From the NCBI RefSeq assembly GCF_902713425.1, contig NC_081198.1, positions 2,763,492 to 2,827,491 on the forward strand: a stretch of DNA of 64,000 nucleotides. The letters are read 5' to 3'. Made by a program: the position numbers and the translations under genes. How positions within the stretch are numbered: the stretch's first letter is position 1; every line of letters starts with the position of its first letter. Source of the stretch: Acipenser ruthenus. Taxonomy: Eukaryota > Chordata > Actinopteri > Acipenseriformes > Acipenseridae. The notes beneath the pieces are model-generated. The model had not been told where the DNA came from. It ran no database searches and saw nothing but the letters and a program-made list of their open reading frames with translations. Shown here piece by piece: positions 49,116 through 61,974 of this stretch.

Positions 49116-50993
49116 AATCTCTGAGTGAGCACGTGGTCATGGGTGGTTAGGTCAAATTGTGCAGAAAATGTCCCAAGCTTACATTACTGATTGTTGCATT
49201 AGTTAATTTCACTCCTATTTTAATTGAAGACTTAAACATTGACCCCGTAATATATATTAAACACACATACACTAGGAGAATAAAGGTGTTGTCGTTGGCT
49301 CTTGTTAGAGAGTGTTTACTTTGGGCTTGTCAAAAGGCAATGTTAAGCTGGGTCTACTCCTACCATAGATAATGTCTCTATTGAGCAACAACTTGCATGA
49401 AGTGTCAAGTTTCAAGCCAGCCAGGAATGCATGCAAGTCACTAGACTCATGCAATGACACCCATCCCTCCTCAGACAAGAGCAAATATGTAATACTGTTC
49501 ATCATTGCAGTCATTTTAAATTCACTTATTTTAGTAAAAATGGAATGTCCTCACACACCTGCGGGCTGCATCAGTGCAAGAGACAGGACCAGATGACAGT
49601 TGCGAATGATGTGGGGAAAGACAAAGACAGAGAGCAGCAGAGAGTGGCAGGTTGTATGGAACAGTACTGAGCCATGTTAGTCACGGGGATCCTTCAGGGC
49701 TAACAATACTGTGGGCTCTCTATTATCTACTAGCCAAGCATGGCCTCCACTTGTTCATAACTTTTCTTAGGTTCTGATGCCAAAATAAGTAAATGTTTAA
49801 AAATAACACTTTTTTTTCTTCCTTCAAGTCTGTGCTAGTCCAGCTCTTCAAAACAGTATTTCTGGGTCAGACTGCTATAGACAGTGCTTCCACTTTAAAA
49901 AATGTAAATACCAAAACAGCAAGCTAAAGCTGCATACAAAACACTGCAAATCAGAGGGTGGAAGGAACACTCTTATCAGCAGCAGCAGTTTGATCCAGTC
50001 CTGCATGCACAGTGGCCTGATCAAACTGCAAAACAATGATAGTCTTATCTTGATACCTGTAAATAAACAAGCACACGGTAGAATCTCTGGACTTGTATTG
50101 TGATATGGGGTTGGGCTATTCCCCCCCCCCAGGGCACATTGGTAATGGAATAGCCCTTTTTGCAAGAGAATGGAACTTTCAAAAAGATCCACGTGAGGCA
50201 CTCCACCTCCCTAATATAATTATCAGATGCACACCAGACCTTTTTATTCTTAATTTGCTGTTAAGATACTTATCAAGTTTGTGAGAAACAGTGAGGCGAT
50301 GGAATGCATTGGATAAGGCTAGTTGAGCAGCTTTTCTGTTCATGCTAGTGACAAAATGTCAGCCTGCCGCATTCTCTCCATTAGGGGTTTGTGCTCGGCT
50401 GATTTGAATCTCAAACTCAGTATCTGAACTCTCGGCTGGCCGGTATGCAACCTATCCATAAACACTTATCTTTCTCATCGCAGTCTTTACACCGTACGCA
50501 TGGGAGCAACCTTCCGGACTGAAAGCGGCCCAGAGTGCACAGCGCTGGACAATTATTACAACATAGTAATCAAAGTTATATTCACCCAGGTAAAGACAAA
50601 TACACCAGAGCGCTATAAAAACAAGCGCTAAATAGAATTAGAGTCAAAACAATACCAATGAAAATACACTACTGTACTTCGCTAAACCAAATATTGTGAA
50701 AAAGTAGAAGCTACCATTTGTTTGTTTATTTGTCCCCACAGTAATAACTGGAAAACATCCGAAGACGACATATAAACTTTGTCCTCAATTTATTTTTTCT
50801 GCTGTAACCTGTCTATAATAGTGATACCCCAAGGTCAATACTACATATCACACTAGTAGTATAAATGGTGACGCTTTAAAAAAAATCGACCAACAGACAA
50901 GTCTGCGCCCCTATTAAACCCCAAGAACTTTTATCGTTATTCATTTAAATACGTATTTATTAACAGAAAAATACCTTCCATTTCCGCACTCAC

Positions 50994-51130
50994 CTGTTTC
51001 TTATTTCTGTATCTTAAAAGCAGAGCAACGATTTGAGTTAGAGGAGGCGCCTTAGTCGTGTTTTTTTATAGTGACGTCTGTAAAGTCCGTACAGGGGCGT
51101 GTCCACGTCACAAAGACGCGGGGGCGTGTC
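50994..51130 (-). promoter_or_regulatory. MGST3 promoter and noncoding first exon (predicted)
   Basis: On the minus strand a strong donor, AACAG|GTGAGTG, ends a putative 5' UTR exon at 50994. Upstream lie TGACGTCT (51072-51079, CRE-like), CACGTCAC (51104-51111) and two copies of GGGGCGTGTC (51094-51103 and 51121-51130). Local CG density is higher than in the surroundings. Confidence 0.5.
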
Positions 51131-51984
51131 ACTGCATTGCAGGAGCGGACATCATTGCAAGCAGTATTTCACTTAATTGCAGCGAACATTCTTTTTAACA
51201 ATAGTAACTCAATCTTCAAACAAATCAGGCAATCTGTCTGCATTGCATCAACCAATTGAGGTGTAATCCCAGGGTAACCAGGGATAGGCATTCTACATGC
51301 ATTTATTTTGTTTTAATATGATGTTCTAAATATAAAGTGAAGTCATATAATTGCATATTAGGACCTATTTTTTTCTCCTTACAATCACCCACTTTCATGG
51401 TACATACTATTAGCGCAGGAATAAATTGGCGTAAATGTTGCATTGAAAATAACCCCAAACCCCGAACAGCAGTGTTCATGTAAATGAACTGATCCTTGAT
51501 GACTGGGTCATTTCAGGAGACACATTGTTGTATGGTCGACAGCACCCCTGAAACCATCTCACAGACCACCAGCGGCCCCAAATCCTATATTTATCCAAAT
51601 GGAAAATTTGATAATATTACTATAGTACTGCAGTATAGTACTGATAACCAATTCATATTGTGGGTTTATTACAACAATATTGTACCTTGATTTATAAAAT
51701 TAATGGTACTGGCAGTTAGTGTCCTGGTAAGGCATATTGAATTCCCGGGATATATTCCTCAAAACCGGGACGATTCAGGGAAAACAGGGACAGGTGTCAA
51801 CTCTAGATCCAATCCAGGATCCTAAGCCTTAGGCTGGTTGGAAATGAATTCATGAATGCCCTTCCCTGGATGGGACAAGATCCTGAACTTTGTTCCAGTC
51901 CATTGTTTTGTTTGTTTTAAATGTTGTGACTTAACAATACAAAGCAACAAAAAATGGTTTTAAATAATGTGTGTAATGTATATA
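51131..51984. other. Spacer
   Basis: AT-rich spacer between the MGST3 promoter and the Tc1 element. No gene or named repeat is seen. Confidence 0.4.
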
Positions 51985-53612
51985 CAGTGCCTTGCGAAAG
52001 TATTCGGCCCCCTTGAACTTTGCGACCTTTTGCCACATTTCAGGCTTCAAACATAAAGATATGAAACTGTAATTTTTTGTGAAGAATCAACAACAAGTGG
52101 GACACAATCATGAAGTGGAACGAAATTTATTGGATATTTCAAACTTTTTTAACAAATAAAAAACTGAAAAATTGGGCGTGCAAAATTATTCAGCCCCCTT
52201 AAGTTAATACTTTGTAGCGCCACCTTTTGCTGCAATTACAGCTGTAAGTCGCTTGGGGTATGTCTCTCTCAGTTTTGCACATCGAGAGACTGAAATTTTT
52301 GCCCATTCCTCCTTGCAAAACAGCTCGAGCTCAGTGAGGTTGGATGGAGAGCATTTGTGAACAGCAGTTTTCAGTTCTTTCCACAGATTCTCGATTGGAT
52401 TCAGGTCTGGACTTTGACTTGGCCATTCTAACACCTGGATATGTTTATTTGTGAACCATTCCATTGTAGATTTTGCTTTATGTTTTGGATCATTGTCTTG
52501 TTGGAAGACAAATCTCCGTCAGAGTCTCAGGTCTTTTGCAGACTCCATCAGGTTTTCTTCCAGAATGGTCCTGTATTTGGCTCCATCCATCTTCCCATCA
52601 ATTTTAACCATCTTCCCTGTCCCTGCTGAAGAAAAGCAGGCCCAAACCATGATGCTGCCACCACCATGTTTGACAGTGGGGATGGTGTGTTCAGGGTGAT
52701 GAGCTGTGTTGCTTTTACGCCAAACATAACGTTTTGCATTGTTGCCAAAAAGTTCGATTTTGGTTTCATCTGACCAGAGCACCTTCTTCCACATGTTTGG
52801 TGTGTCTCCCAGGTGGCTTGTGGCAAACTGTAAACAACACTTTTTATGGATATCTTTAAGAAATGGCTTTCTTCTTGCCACTCTTCCATAAAGGCCAGAT
52901 TTGTGCAGTATACGACTGATTGTTGTCCTATGGACAGAGTCTCCCACCTCAGCTGTAGATCTCTGCAGTTCATCCAGAGTGATCATGGGCCTCTTGGCTG
53001 CATCTCTGATCAGTCTTCTCCTTGTATGAACTAAAAGTTTAGAGGGACGGCCAGGTCTTGGTAGATTTGCAGTGGTCTGATACTCCTTCCATTTCAATTT
53101 CGCTTGCACAGTGCTCCTTGGGATGTTTAAAGCTTGGGAAATCTTTTTGTATAACAAATCCGGCTTTAAACTTCTCCACAACAGTATCTCGGACCTGCCT
53201 GGTGTGTTCCTTGTTCTTCATGATGCTCTCTGCGCTTTAAATGGACCTCTGAGACTATCACAGTGCAGGTGCATTTATACGGAGACTTGATTACACACAG
53301 GTGGATTCTATTTATCATCATTAGTCATTTAGGTCAACATTGGATCATTCAGAGATCCTCACTGAACTTCTGGAGAGAGTTTGCTGCAGTGAAAGTAAAG
53401 GGGCTGAATAATTTTGCACGCCCAATTTTTCAGTTTTTTATTTGTTAAAAAAGTTTGAAATATCCAATAAATTTCGTTCCACTTCATGATTGTGTCCCAC
53501 TTGTTGTTGATTCTTCACAAAAAATTACAGTTTCATATCTTTATGTTTGAAGCCTGAAATGTGGCAAAAGGTCGCAAAGTTCAAGGGGGCCGAATACTTT
53601 CGCAAGGCACTG
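51985..53612 (-). mobile_element. Tc1/mariner transposon, 1628 bp
   Basis: The ends read CAGTGCCTTGCGAAAGTATT and are flanked by TA (51983-51984, 53613-53614), the Tc1 target duplication. The terminal inverted repeats 51985-52197 and 53400-53612 are each 213 bp and look identical base for base. The minus-strand transposase region spans 53221-52204, close to the usual 340 codons. This end sequence is, from memory, that of a Tc1 lineage found in teleosts and lampreys and implicated in horizontal transfer. Confidence 0.95.
52204..53221 (-). pseudogene. Tc1 transposase, inactivated
   Basis: Reading begins MKNKEHTRQVRDTVVEKFKA. A one-base frame change follows near 53155, after which the helix-turn-helix region (YKKISQALNIPRSTVQAKLK) and GRPSKL linker continue in another frame. 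WSDETKIELFG holds the first catalytic Asp. A TGA at about 52517-52519 interrupts the ORF (LRL*RRFVFQQ). The remainder carries QQDNDPKH with the second Asp and [15 protein letters not shown] with the catalytic Glu, then ends at a stop. All DDE parts are present but no single frame encodes them. Confidence 0.9.
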
Positions 53613-53615
53613 TAT

Positions 53616-53852
53616 GTGGCTGTGTGGTCCAGTGGTTAAAGAAACAGGCTTATAACCGGAAGATCCCTGGTTCAAATCCCACCTGAGCCACTGACTCATT
53701 GTGTGACCCTGAGCAAGTCACTTAACCTCCTTGTGCTGCGTCTTTCGGGTGAGACGTAATTGTAAGTGACTCTGCAGCTGATGCATAGTTCACACACCCT
53801 AGTGTCTGTAAGTCGCCTTGGATAAAGGCGTCTGCTAAATAAACAAATAATA
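53616..53852 (+). repeat. tRNA-derived SINE, family B, copy 2
   Basis: The head GTGTGGTCCAGTGGTTAAAG and B box GGTTCAAATCCC are followed by GAGCAAGTCACTTAACCTCC and an end in CCTTGGATAAAGGCGTCTGC then TAAATAAACA. The Tc1 element abuts its 5' end, so the transposon landed at the SINE boundary. Confidence 0.87.
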
Positions 53853-56800
53853 ATATGTTTTAGTCCTTCATAATAATTTTCTAACTTCTAAGACATGGGC
53901 GGGCCCTACAAAACTGTTTAAGAATGCTTGGTTTTTAAGGCCTGTTTTAATTAATTTAATTAAACTGAGTTTGCAGATTTCTTTTCAGCTGTTATCCAGG
54001 GTTTCTCTGTTTGTTCACATTTTTCATAGCTCTGTTTAACCTCAGAGAATGTTTCTAAACTCTATTTAAACAGTCCTTAAATACATTGCATGAGTTCTAT
54101 TCACAAAACGTTAAGGACAGGTTTGAGGAATGAAAAAGGGGACTGTTTTTATAAATATTCTGTTCTGTTAAACAGTGCTGGGAAAATGAAAGTAAACTGA
54201 TAAAACCTCTCTAAAACAGTTCAAAAAGGTTTAACGAAATGCAATATTTTAAAAATATATTCCTTAAAATAGACCTTAAAGTTTGGTGAATGGGGCCTTT
54301 TAATTCTTTGCTAAATGTCTATTGATGTTCCCAACATGCCTTTAATAAATATTACCCCGCCCCCCCTTTTTTAAATCCCTTATCATACAGCTAGTGTCAA
54401 AATACTGTTTAAAAGTGGTTATTTCAGACATAAGATTTAGAAATATAAATATAATTCATTCATTTTACATCTGTGGGGCAGATTTCAGATTTGTTTGCCC
54501 AGCAAGTTGGCTTAGCAAACTACTATCAACAGCAAGTGCTTTCTCTGTCAGCCTCTACTGCTGTTTCTCCACTTAGATCGTGATTGACCTTGCAGTGCTT
54601 ACCTATGCCTACCATACAAGCAAAACTGTTCCTTTCTTGACCACTGGGGGGAGGTATGCATCTAAAAGCTGAATTTCTGAAATGTGCTTTCTCAACTCAA
54701 GCAGCTTTTTACTTGGCACACACTCAGCACTGTGAGGTTGTAAGTGTCTGAGTATAATACCAGCGGCGCAGCTCTAGCTCGATCTTGTTATCAAAGCTGT
54801 GAAAGATGCACGAAGGGGAGCCTGCAGTGCTGTGCTTGAGTAGCCTCGATGAATTAGATGCCCTTCTCTATAATGCATGTGCCCTTGTTTTAAGCAGGAT
54901 ACCTGTGTTTGCATGTGGGGAATCTCTCTGCACAGTGCATGGAGAGGCTGATCCCGGCTCAGGTTGCACTTTTGTCTTTCATAAGCCCGGTTAGTGTGTG
55001 CTTCCCACAGGTTCTCTGCAGCGTCTGGGCTGTCGCTGGGCTGGGCTCCCCCACTGCTCCTCTCAGGGCTGTGGAGGAGGGAGGGGCAGTCTGAGTCTGG
55101 GTCTGGTCTGTCGCTGGGCTGGGCTCCCCCACCACTCCTCTCAGGGCTGTGGAGGAGGGAGGGGCAGTCTGAATCTGGGTCTGGTCTGTCGCTGGGCTGG
55201 GCTCCCCCACCACTCCTCTCAGGGCTGTGGAGGAGGGAGGGGCAGTCTGAATCTGGGTCTGGTCTGTCGCTGGGCTGGGCTCCCCCACCACTCCTCTCAG
55301 GGCTGTGGAGGAGGGAGGGGCAGTCTGAGTCTGAGTCTGGGTCTGGGTCGGGGTCGAGTACCTTGGTTGTTCAGACTAGGTCTAGTCCAAACAAAAGCAT
55401 TGCATTAGCTGAAGACTCTAGGCTTATACTCCTCTTTTAAATCAGAGAAATTAAAGACAAACATCCTGCTATAAAACCAAAACACACACAGCTTGTCCTG
55501 TCTTGTGACATCTCTCATAGCTTCCAAAGATTGTGTTTAAAAAGTAAAAGGTAAAAGCCCCCCACCCCATCACAGCCACAGCTTTAACTTTGAAGCCACA
55601 GCCCTGGAAATAATGTTTGTGTCCTCCAGTTTAACGCCCTTTCCTTGTCTCCAGCAGCGTACGCCCCCCAGCCTTTGTGCACTGGCAGGTTCGTCTGGAT
55701 GAAACTAGCTGCTGCACCCCATCAAAAATCTGTTCTAAATAAGACAAGAACAAAATGACTTTGTCTGATTGGTTCCAGAGATTAAGGGGTTAATGAAGTC
55801 TCTTATGTTACAAAATAAAGTTGTACAGGCATGTTAAAGTTGTATGTTCCATGGCAATAAAAGGCAATTGATGGTAAAACTGCCAATTAAGCTCAGTGCA
55901 GGGTAAGCATTCTGCAGGGTTTCGCTGCTCTGCTCTGCTGCTGTTTTGAGTTTCACAGAGAAACCCAATCAGGATCCTCATTCTGCTAATGGAGGGCGAG
56001 TCTCTGCCCTGGTGCTCTCCCACCCCACAGCGAAACGATAATCCTGAGAGCCTCAACATTAAAAAAACAATTCCTCCCAGTTACCCCACACAAGGCCTGC
56101 TGCAGTATTAACCACCCTCATAGAGTTTCTCCCCTGTTAATATTAATGGTCCGCCCCGAGGGGCTGTGGTGGCTCCGAGGGCCACATGGTGGCTAAGCGA
56201 GGCCGGTGCTCAGGTTTCAGTCCAGCGAGACCGCAAGGCCTCTACCTGAACCGCTTGCACCCCGGCGACAGGCAGCAGGGGGGGGGGGGGGGGGTAATAT
56301 GAAATCTGACACACAGAGGACCTCTCCAGCTCAGCACACTATTCTGGGAAGAATAGAATGCCTGCCTGCATTCACCAGTGTAAAATGTTACCATAGTTAA
56401 AGCATAGCAAAGTGTACTAAAGAAGAGTAAAAGCATTATAAAGCATACTGTAGGTAAGCATTGTAAAGCCCAGAGGGGTATGGTAAAGAATATGAAGAAA
56501 CATTACAAACCAGGGTAACCCATTGTAAATGCATCGTATAACCATGGGAAAAGCATGAGAAAACTGCAAATTTACTGCGGTAAACTTTTATAAGGGCACA
56601 AATTAACAACACACATCAGAGCGGTCGATAAGAAAGGATTAGTGAAATAAAACCTGAAAAGTGATGGTAACAGGTGACAATAGCACAGTTATTGATGGTA
56701 AATGATTGAAAGGATCCTAAGCCCAATACACAGGTAATAAGGGTTCCATCAGCCCTGATCCTGAGGGAAACCTAACCCAAGAAAGAGCAGTGAGCAACAG

Positions 56801-57515
56801 CACTTCAGACTGATTCTGCTCACATTTATTAAGAAATGTACAAAGTTGGCATGTAGTAAAATTTTATACACCAATTAATTAAACAACTACATTGTTTTAC
56901 TGGGCTTTTAATGAAGGGAAGCACCTGAGAGTGCAGAGCAAGGTGCAGAGTGCGGCTGGGCCAGAAACAAGCCTGTCAGATCAACTGTCTTACCTATCAT
57001 GACTGAAATTGAAACTGACATGCAGCTTTTATTGCATTTGATTTTGTGCCACCGATTGTACAGGAAGTAGGAAGTGGAGCTGTCTGGGAGAACCCTGCAA
57101 ATCCTATTGGGGTGAGCTGTTCCTTTTTAATCTCAATGCCACTAGTTCTATACTTTATGCACACTCTTACCCCTTTGATGGTACCTCCCACACCCTCTAT
57201 GTGAGATGGAGTGGCCCAACCCATGATTGGTCCTGCGTATCTCAGTGCGCAATGGGAAATGAACAGGGGGTGTATACATCACCCCTCCTCTCTGCACATC
57301 GAGGTATAAGTGCATCAGTCAAGCTCTGGGAGTGTGACATAGCAGCTCCTATACAGGACACCCACTTCCCCTGCCTAGTGCAACACTTTCCTTTTCATAA
57401 TGACGAATGTGTGAAGAGACTCTCCCTGTGTCTCAAGAGTCCCCTCCTGAGTCAATAAATGAATGTTATTACATGTTCTGATAGTCCTCGGGGGGGGGGG
57501 GAGGGGGAGCCCCAC
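53853..57515. other. Intergenic spacer with minisatellite, plus LRRC52 3' region
   Basis: No gene is supported between the family B SINE and the LRRC52 stop. It holds a 78-bp minisatellite and a poly-G run at 56280-56294. Minus-strand AATAAA signals for LRRC52 lie at 57028-57033 (about 480 nt past its stop) and 56825-56830. Confidence 0.5.
55029..55345. repeat. 78-bp minisatellite, four copies
   Basis: CTGTCGCTGGGCTGGGCTCC recurs at about 55029, 55107, 55185 and 55263. Units differ at a few bases. Since 78 is a multiple of 3, open frames of 110-148 codons arise on both strands. I do not regard these as genes. Confidence 0.93.
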
Positions 57516-59952
57516 TCAGACCTGCTGGATGGGTTTGTTGAGGTCCCCGTTACCCTGCTCCTCCCCGCCGGACCCCTCCTCATCATCCCCCTCCTCGTTC
57601 TCCTGCTTGTTCTCCCAGCGCTCATACAGCAACATGACCACGCCCATCACCCAGGCCGACACCGTGCCCCCGGAGAAGATGAGGAAGCCCACAGTGAGCA
57701 GGAACAGGTAGTCCCAGCTGTCCAGGCCCTGGTGGCAATCGACCCGCAGCTTCAACCCCAGCTCTGAGAGCCGCATCCCGCTCAGCGGAGCCGGCCCCCG
57801 GCACAGCGTGCTCTCGTCGTCTGGAACACACCGGAAACAACAGGACAAGAGGGAAGACAGACATGCATAGAAAACTCCATACAACCCTTGATACCCTCCC
57901 CACCCCCCCAGTGGCAGCAAGGGCAGCTAGGGCTCATCTCTTGACACATGGCTCCCTCAGTGTTTTCTCAGTATGTGATTCAGCCTTCTTTCCTCAAGGG
58001 CTGCAATTACCAACCCCATGAATTTTTAACTCCGGGCATCTCAAATTGTTCCATCACCACATTCCTCTACATAATGCTTTCTCTAGGCATCGAAGCCATC
58101 GGCTTTCCAGGGAGAGTATAGAGGTGCCCTGCTCACTGGACCAGCCTGCAGACCCTCAGTGTGAGACCTCAAGGACATAGACTCATGAAAGCAACGTGTG
58201 GAGAGTGTCTGTATCTCATCCCAGTTGGCGCTCAGTGTGTAGAGCCATGCATGCAGGAAACTTTATCCTGTCACCACAGGCACTGTAGATTACTATAGAC
58301 AACCATCCTGGCTCGATCTTTTTGAAATAAAAGATGCTATACTTCTTATCAGAGGACTGCTTTTTTTTTTTTTTTTTAAAGGCTGACTTACTGTTTTAAA
58401 TCCTATAGCAGTGCTGTATATATCCTTGCATGGGTGGACTCAATTAAAGCAATGAAATGAAAGCAGACTTTTGAATCACTTTCACAAGTACAAACTGTGC
58501 AATAACCAAAGTCTCTATTTGAATCCAGCCCTACCCTGAATTAGCTCCAGTGCCCCGCATTATTGTCCCTTGCTGTTTTGCAGTTCATTCCTAATGATTT
58601 TTCTCAACCTTCAATGATAAACACCTTTGAATATTCAACACAATCAAGCGCATCCCTCAATTCAGATGTTCTCTGCACTGGAGAGAGTGTCCCTTTCTGA
58701 GGACATGCTTAGTCACAGTTTCATTCAAGAAGGTAGACAGGACACGTGTGAAAGGGACCCTCTATGTCTGTCTCAGAGAGCTTTGGGGTGTCTCTGGTAG
58801 ACGTGGATCAGCACTGAGGAGAGGGCAGCTCTCTTACAGTGCCTTCAAATATTTATTATAGTAAAGAAACTCACCAAACTAAGAGTACACAACTCAGGAG
58901 ATTAGATTATGGAGGTTTGCTGCAGTTATTACAACGTATACATAAAACCACTAACATGTCCACAGTTAGCATAGTTACCCACACGCTTCTGTGCAACATT
59001 TATTATTCAGAAATATGCATTTTGGCATTTCCCCCATAGACGTGTACAATTACCGTTTAGTGTTTTTCTCTGACGTGTTGCAGAGGTCAACGCATTGAAT
59101 AAGGTAAAAGTATCCTTAAGTGATGTACCGGACCTAAACTGAATATTTTAGGCGTTTATAGAACAGACCGCATGTCTAAAATATAATATGACTGAGACAC
59201 AAAGCTGAAACACATCTGGTCTGGTCTGATAGGCCTATACAGTGCTTCCGTGTAATAATCTGTGATAAATGACTGCACGTCTAAATGTTCAGGCGCTCAC
59301 CTTGGAATTTGTAGTCTTCTACCTGCATCCACAGGCACAGGTCCTCGTTAGAGCATCCGCACTCCCATGGGTTCCCGCTGACGCCGATCGACCTGAGGGC
59401 GGGCAGGGTGATCAGGGTCGAGATGTTCAGCAGGGTCAGGTTATTCCTGCTTATGTCCAGCACCTGCAGAGCCGAGTTCTCCGCGAAGGCGTCCACGTGC
59501 ATCTGGTCCAGCCCGGGGTTATCCGTCAGCCGGAGGACCACCAAGCTCGCCAGGGCGACGAACATCCGGTCGTCCACTTGCACCAGCTTGTTAAAAGAGA
59601 GGTCCAAGTAGGCGAGCTTCTTCAGGTTGATGAAAGTCGTCTTGGAGAGGTGGTACAGCGAGTTATTACTGCAGTCCAGGTATACTAAGTCGGACAGGTA
59701 ATTTAGCTGCACCGTCGGCAGCTCCGTGATCTTGTTGTCCGAGAGAAGCAGCTGCCTTGTGGCCAGGGGTAAGTCCAGGGGCACCTCGGCCAGCCCTTGT
59801 CCGGAGCAGTGGACCACTAGCTGGTCGTTACAGATGCAGCTGACCGGGCACCAGCCAGTCATCGCCGCAGCCAACGCCACCAGCACGGTGAAGATGACAA
59901 GGCAATTCCGCAGCAAGGTGTGCGCGCCGGGTACTGGAATAGGAAGAAGCAT
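57516..59952 (-). CDS. lrrc52: Leucine-rich repeat-containing protein 52 (BK/SLO3 gamma subunit)
   Basis: LRRC52 is a single-pass auxiliary subunit of SLO-family potassium channels, known mainly with SLO3 in sperm. Two coding exons, 59952-59301 (donor G|GTGAGC, phase 1) and 57820-57516, total 957 nt, 318 residues, close to human LRRC52 (about 313). There is a signal peptide (CLVIFTVLVALAAAM), then an LRRNT cap (CPVSCICNDQLVVHC). LRRs follow, including LLLSDNKITELP and LVYLDCSNNSLYHL. Next come an LRRCT cap (NPWECGCSNEDLCLW ... LRVDC), a membrane span (YLFLLTVGFLIFSGGTVSAW) and an acidic cytoplasmic tail ending PIQQV. The match around DYLFLLTVGF and GTVSAW, and linkage to MGST3, favour LRRC52 over LRRC26/38/55. 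The intron is about 1.5 kb. The frame is intact. Confidence 0.93.
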
Positions 59953-60251
59953 GATGATACTTCATTAACCCCAGCAGCAGGGCAATGGAGATGCACTGCC
60001 CCGCATACTTGTTCTTCATTGAACTTCAAAGCAGGAGTTCAGTATCGAAAAATACGACAGTATGATGATGACAAGTTGAAACAAAATGGTCCGATCAGAT
60101 ACTCGCGTCTCTTCTTTTACGTGGCTTCCCGGTTTTCTGTTCTTTTCATATTTATATTTGCAGTTTGAAGGATATTGATGTCCTATGGCCTGGAATCTGC
60201 AGTCGCTGCAGCCGGGGAGAGTGTAACTGATCGAGAAGGAGTTAAGGCGCA

Positions 60252-60253
<2 letters not shown>

Positions 60254-60289
<36 letters not shown>

Positions 60290-60345
60290 AGAGCGAGAGT
60301 CTAGATGGGTGTTATGTCTTTGTGTGTGTGTGAACGAGAGAGAGA
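60254..60345. repeat. (CT)n followed by (GA)n tracts
   Basis: About 32 nt of CT pass directly into GAGAGAGCGAGAG. After a short GT-rich stretch comes a second (GA)n. The opposed CT and GA arms can pair. The tract lies about 300 bp upstream of the LRRC52 start codon. Confidence 0.85.
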
Positions 60346-60758
60346 GAGATAATAATATACCTGCCGGCAAATGTGTCAGCAGAATGAAAGTGAGGAAGTG
60401 ACAGGGGATCAGGTGTATTTATGCCACCTTGGAAAAACGCATAGCTACTGTATCAGTTTTGACACAGGGTATAGGATGTTCAACTCTAACTGTGTGCCCA
60501 GCTCATTTATTTAAAGCCTATAAACATTTCGTGTAAGTGTCAGTGTCAGTGTCAGTGTTGTGCCGGTGTTTCTCTCTAGTAGTTTGGACGAAGAAACCAT
60601 TCTGCAGAGTACCGATATAATAATGCAGTAAAAGCATTCAATTGTAGCTTATTGCAAAGTAGCATAGGGATAGAGACAGTGGAGTTTTTCTTTTGCACAA
60701 GAAAGCTCAATTGCAACATCAAAAACAACAACAAAAAACGTAAAAGAATTACAAAGGG

Positions 60759-60860
60759 TGGGAATAAGACTCTCATTGCATAACAGTTTGTCGCAGTCCA
60801 TGTTTTACAATTAGCCTAATACCACGCACCTGAGCTTGTTAGCTGTACTGCAATGCACAA
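60759..60860. repeat. Foldback-repeat family member (partial)
   Basis: GGAATAAGACTCTCATTGCA then TAACAGTTTGTC, followed by CACCTGAGCTTGTTAGCTGT. It parallels the left half of the element at 41359-41534, in the same orientation. Confidence 0.6.
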
Positions 60861-61974
60861 TACTTTTAATAATTGAATGACGACTCGACTCTATTCAATT
60901 TGCAACTTGTGAAATGCACTTAAAAAGGAAACCATATACAATCACAAACTATATTGCTATGTTTCTTTCACGCACAGAAGGCTTCTTAATGACGATGCCG
61001 AACGACTGCCCTTAGATGTATCTTTCCATTCTGAATGCATATCAAGTAACTTATTAACCAGTCCTGTTTCACTGTGCGCTAAACTCCATCGTTTGATTAT
61101 CATGTACTGTGACAGCTGTTACGGTATCCAGGGTCCCTGCTTATGCACAATGCGAACCAAACAGAAAACACCTTCATTCCATCTGGGCAAAGTCGGCACT
61201 TCCAGAGCAAGACTTTGTTGCAACAGTGCTCTTATTAATGGTATGAAATATAAACTTGTCCAGTCATACCTAATGGACGGGACTTCAGGATCGGGTTTGC
61301 CTATAGCACATACCCGGCCTGCAGCCAATAATATACGGGTGTCAGAAATCAGCCATCATACAGTACGACACATTTGAATTAGTTCAAAAGCGAGTCAACC
61401 AATGCTAACATTTCCCCTATTAAGACTGTATGGGACACCCTTTATAATATATCATTTGTTTTACTCTCCTTTGCAGTATTAGTAAGTACTGGTATAGATG
61501 TATTAAATTGCGGGTTATGCCTTTAAGAATTGCGTATTCATTTAGTTTTGGAATTAGTTATGTAAAGTCATTTCACACAATTTCTTCACGTACTTTGAAT
61601 GTTTATGGTCAGTTTGATTTGGCGGAGCACTGCAATGTATTTTTTTTTTGCAGTTACTCGTTTGCACGATTGATGAAGTGAATCCAGTTTCTTTAATCGA
61701 TTCAATAATGAATCGAGTGTGTAGTCAACTGAGCGGGTTACGGTACCAGCCAGTCAGTGCATAAGTTCCATAGTAATAATTAATGAAAAAACCGAACTGG
61801 TTCAATTATGTGTTTAGCACACGCTTGGAGCTCTTTGCTCATCCTTGATGAGCTCCACTGTGAAATGCACAAGTGAACTTGCTAAAGAGTATCCTAGGCA
61901 AGTTCATCGCAGTCTCCACTATAGCCCCGGGCAGGGGTATGTGCATCCCTTGCGGGGTATGAAAAGCAGCTCCA

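Larger units (their letters stand above)
59953..61974. other. Spacer holding the LRRC52 5' region
   Basis: The upstream side of LRRC52 contains a (CT)n tract followed by GA repeats (60254-60345), and a foldback-family fragment lies at 60759-60860. Remaining sequence is AT-rich with no supported gene. Confidence 0.5.

Noticed and set aside
54994-55440. 148-codon Ser/Gly/Leu repeat protein
   Set aside because: Produced by the 78-bp minisatellite; equally long frames exist on the other strand and in another frame.
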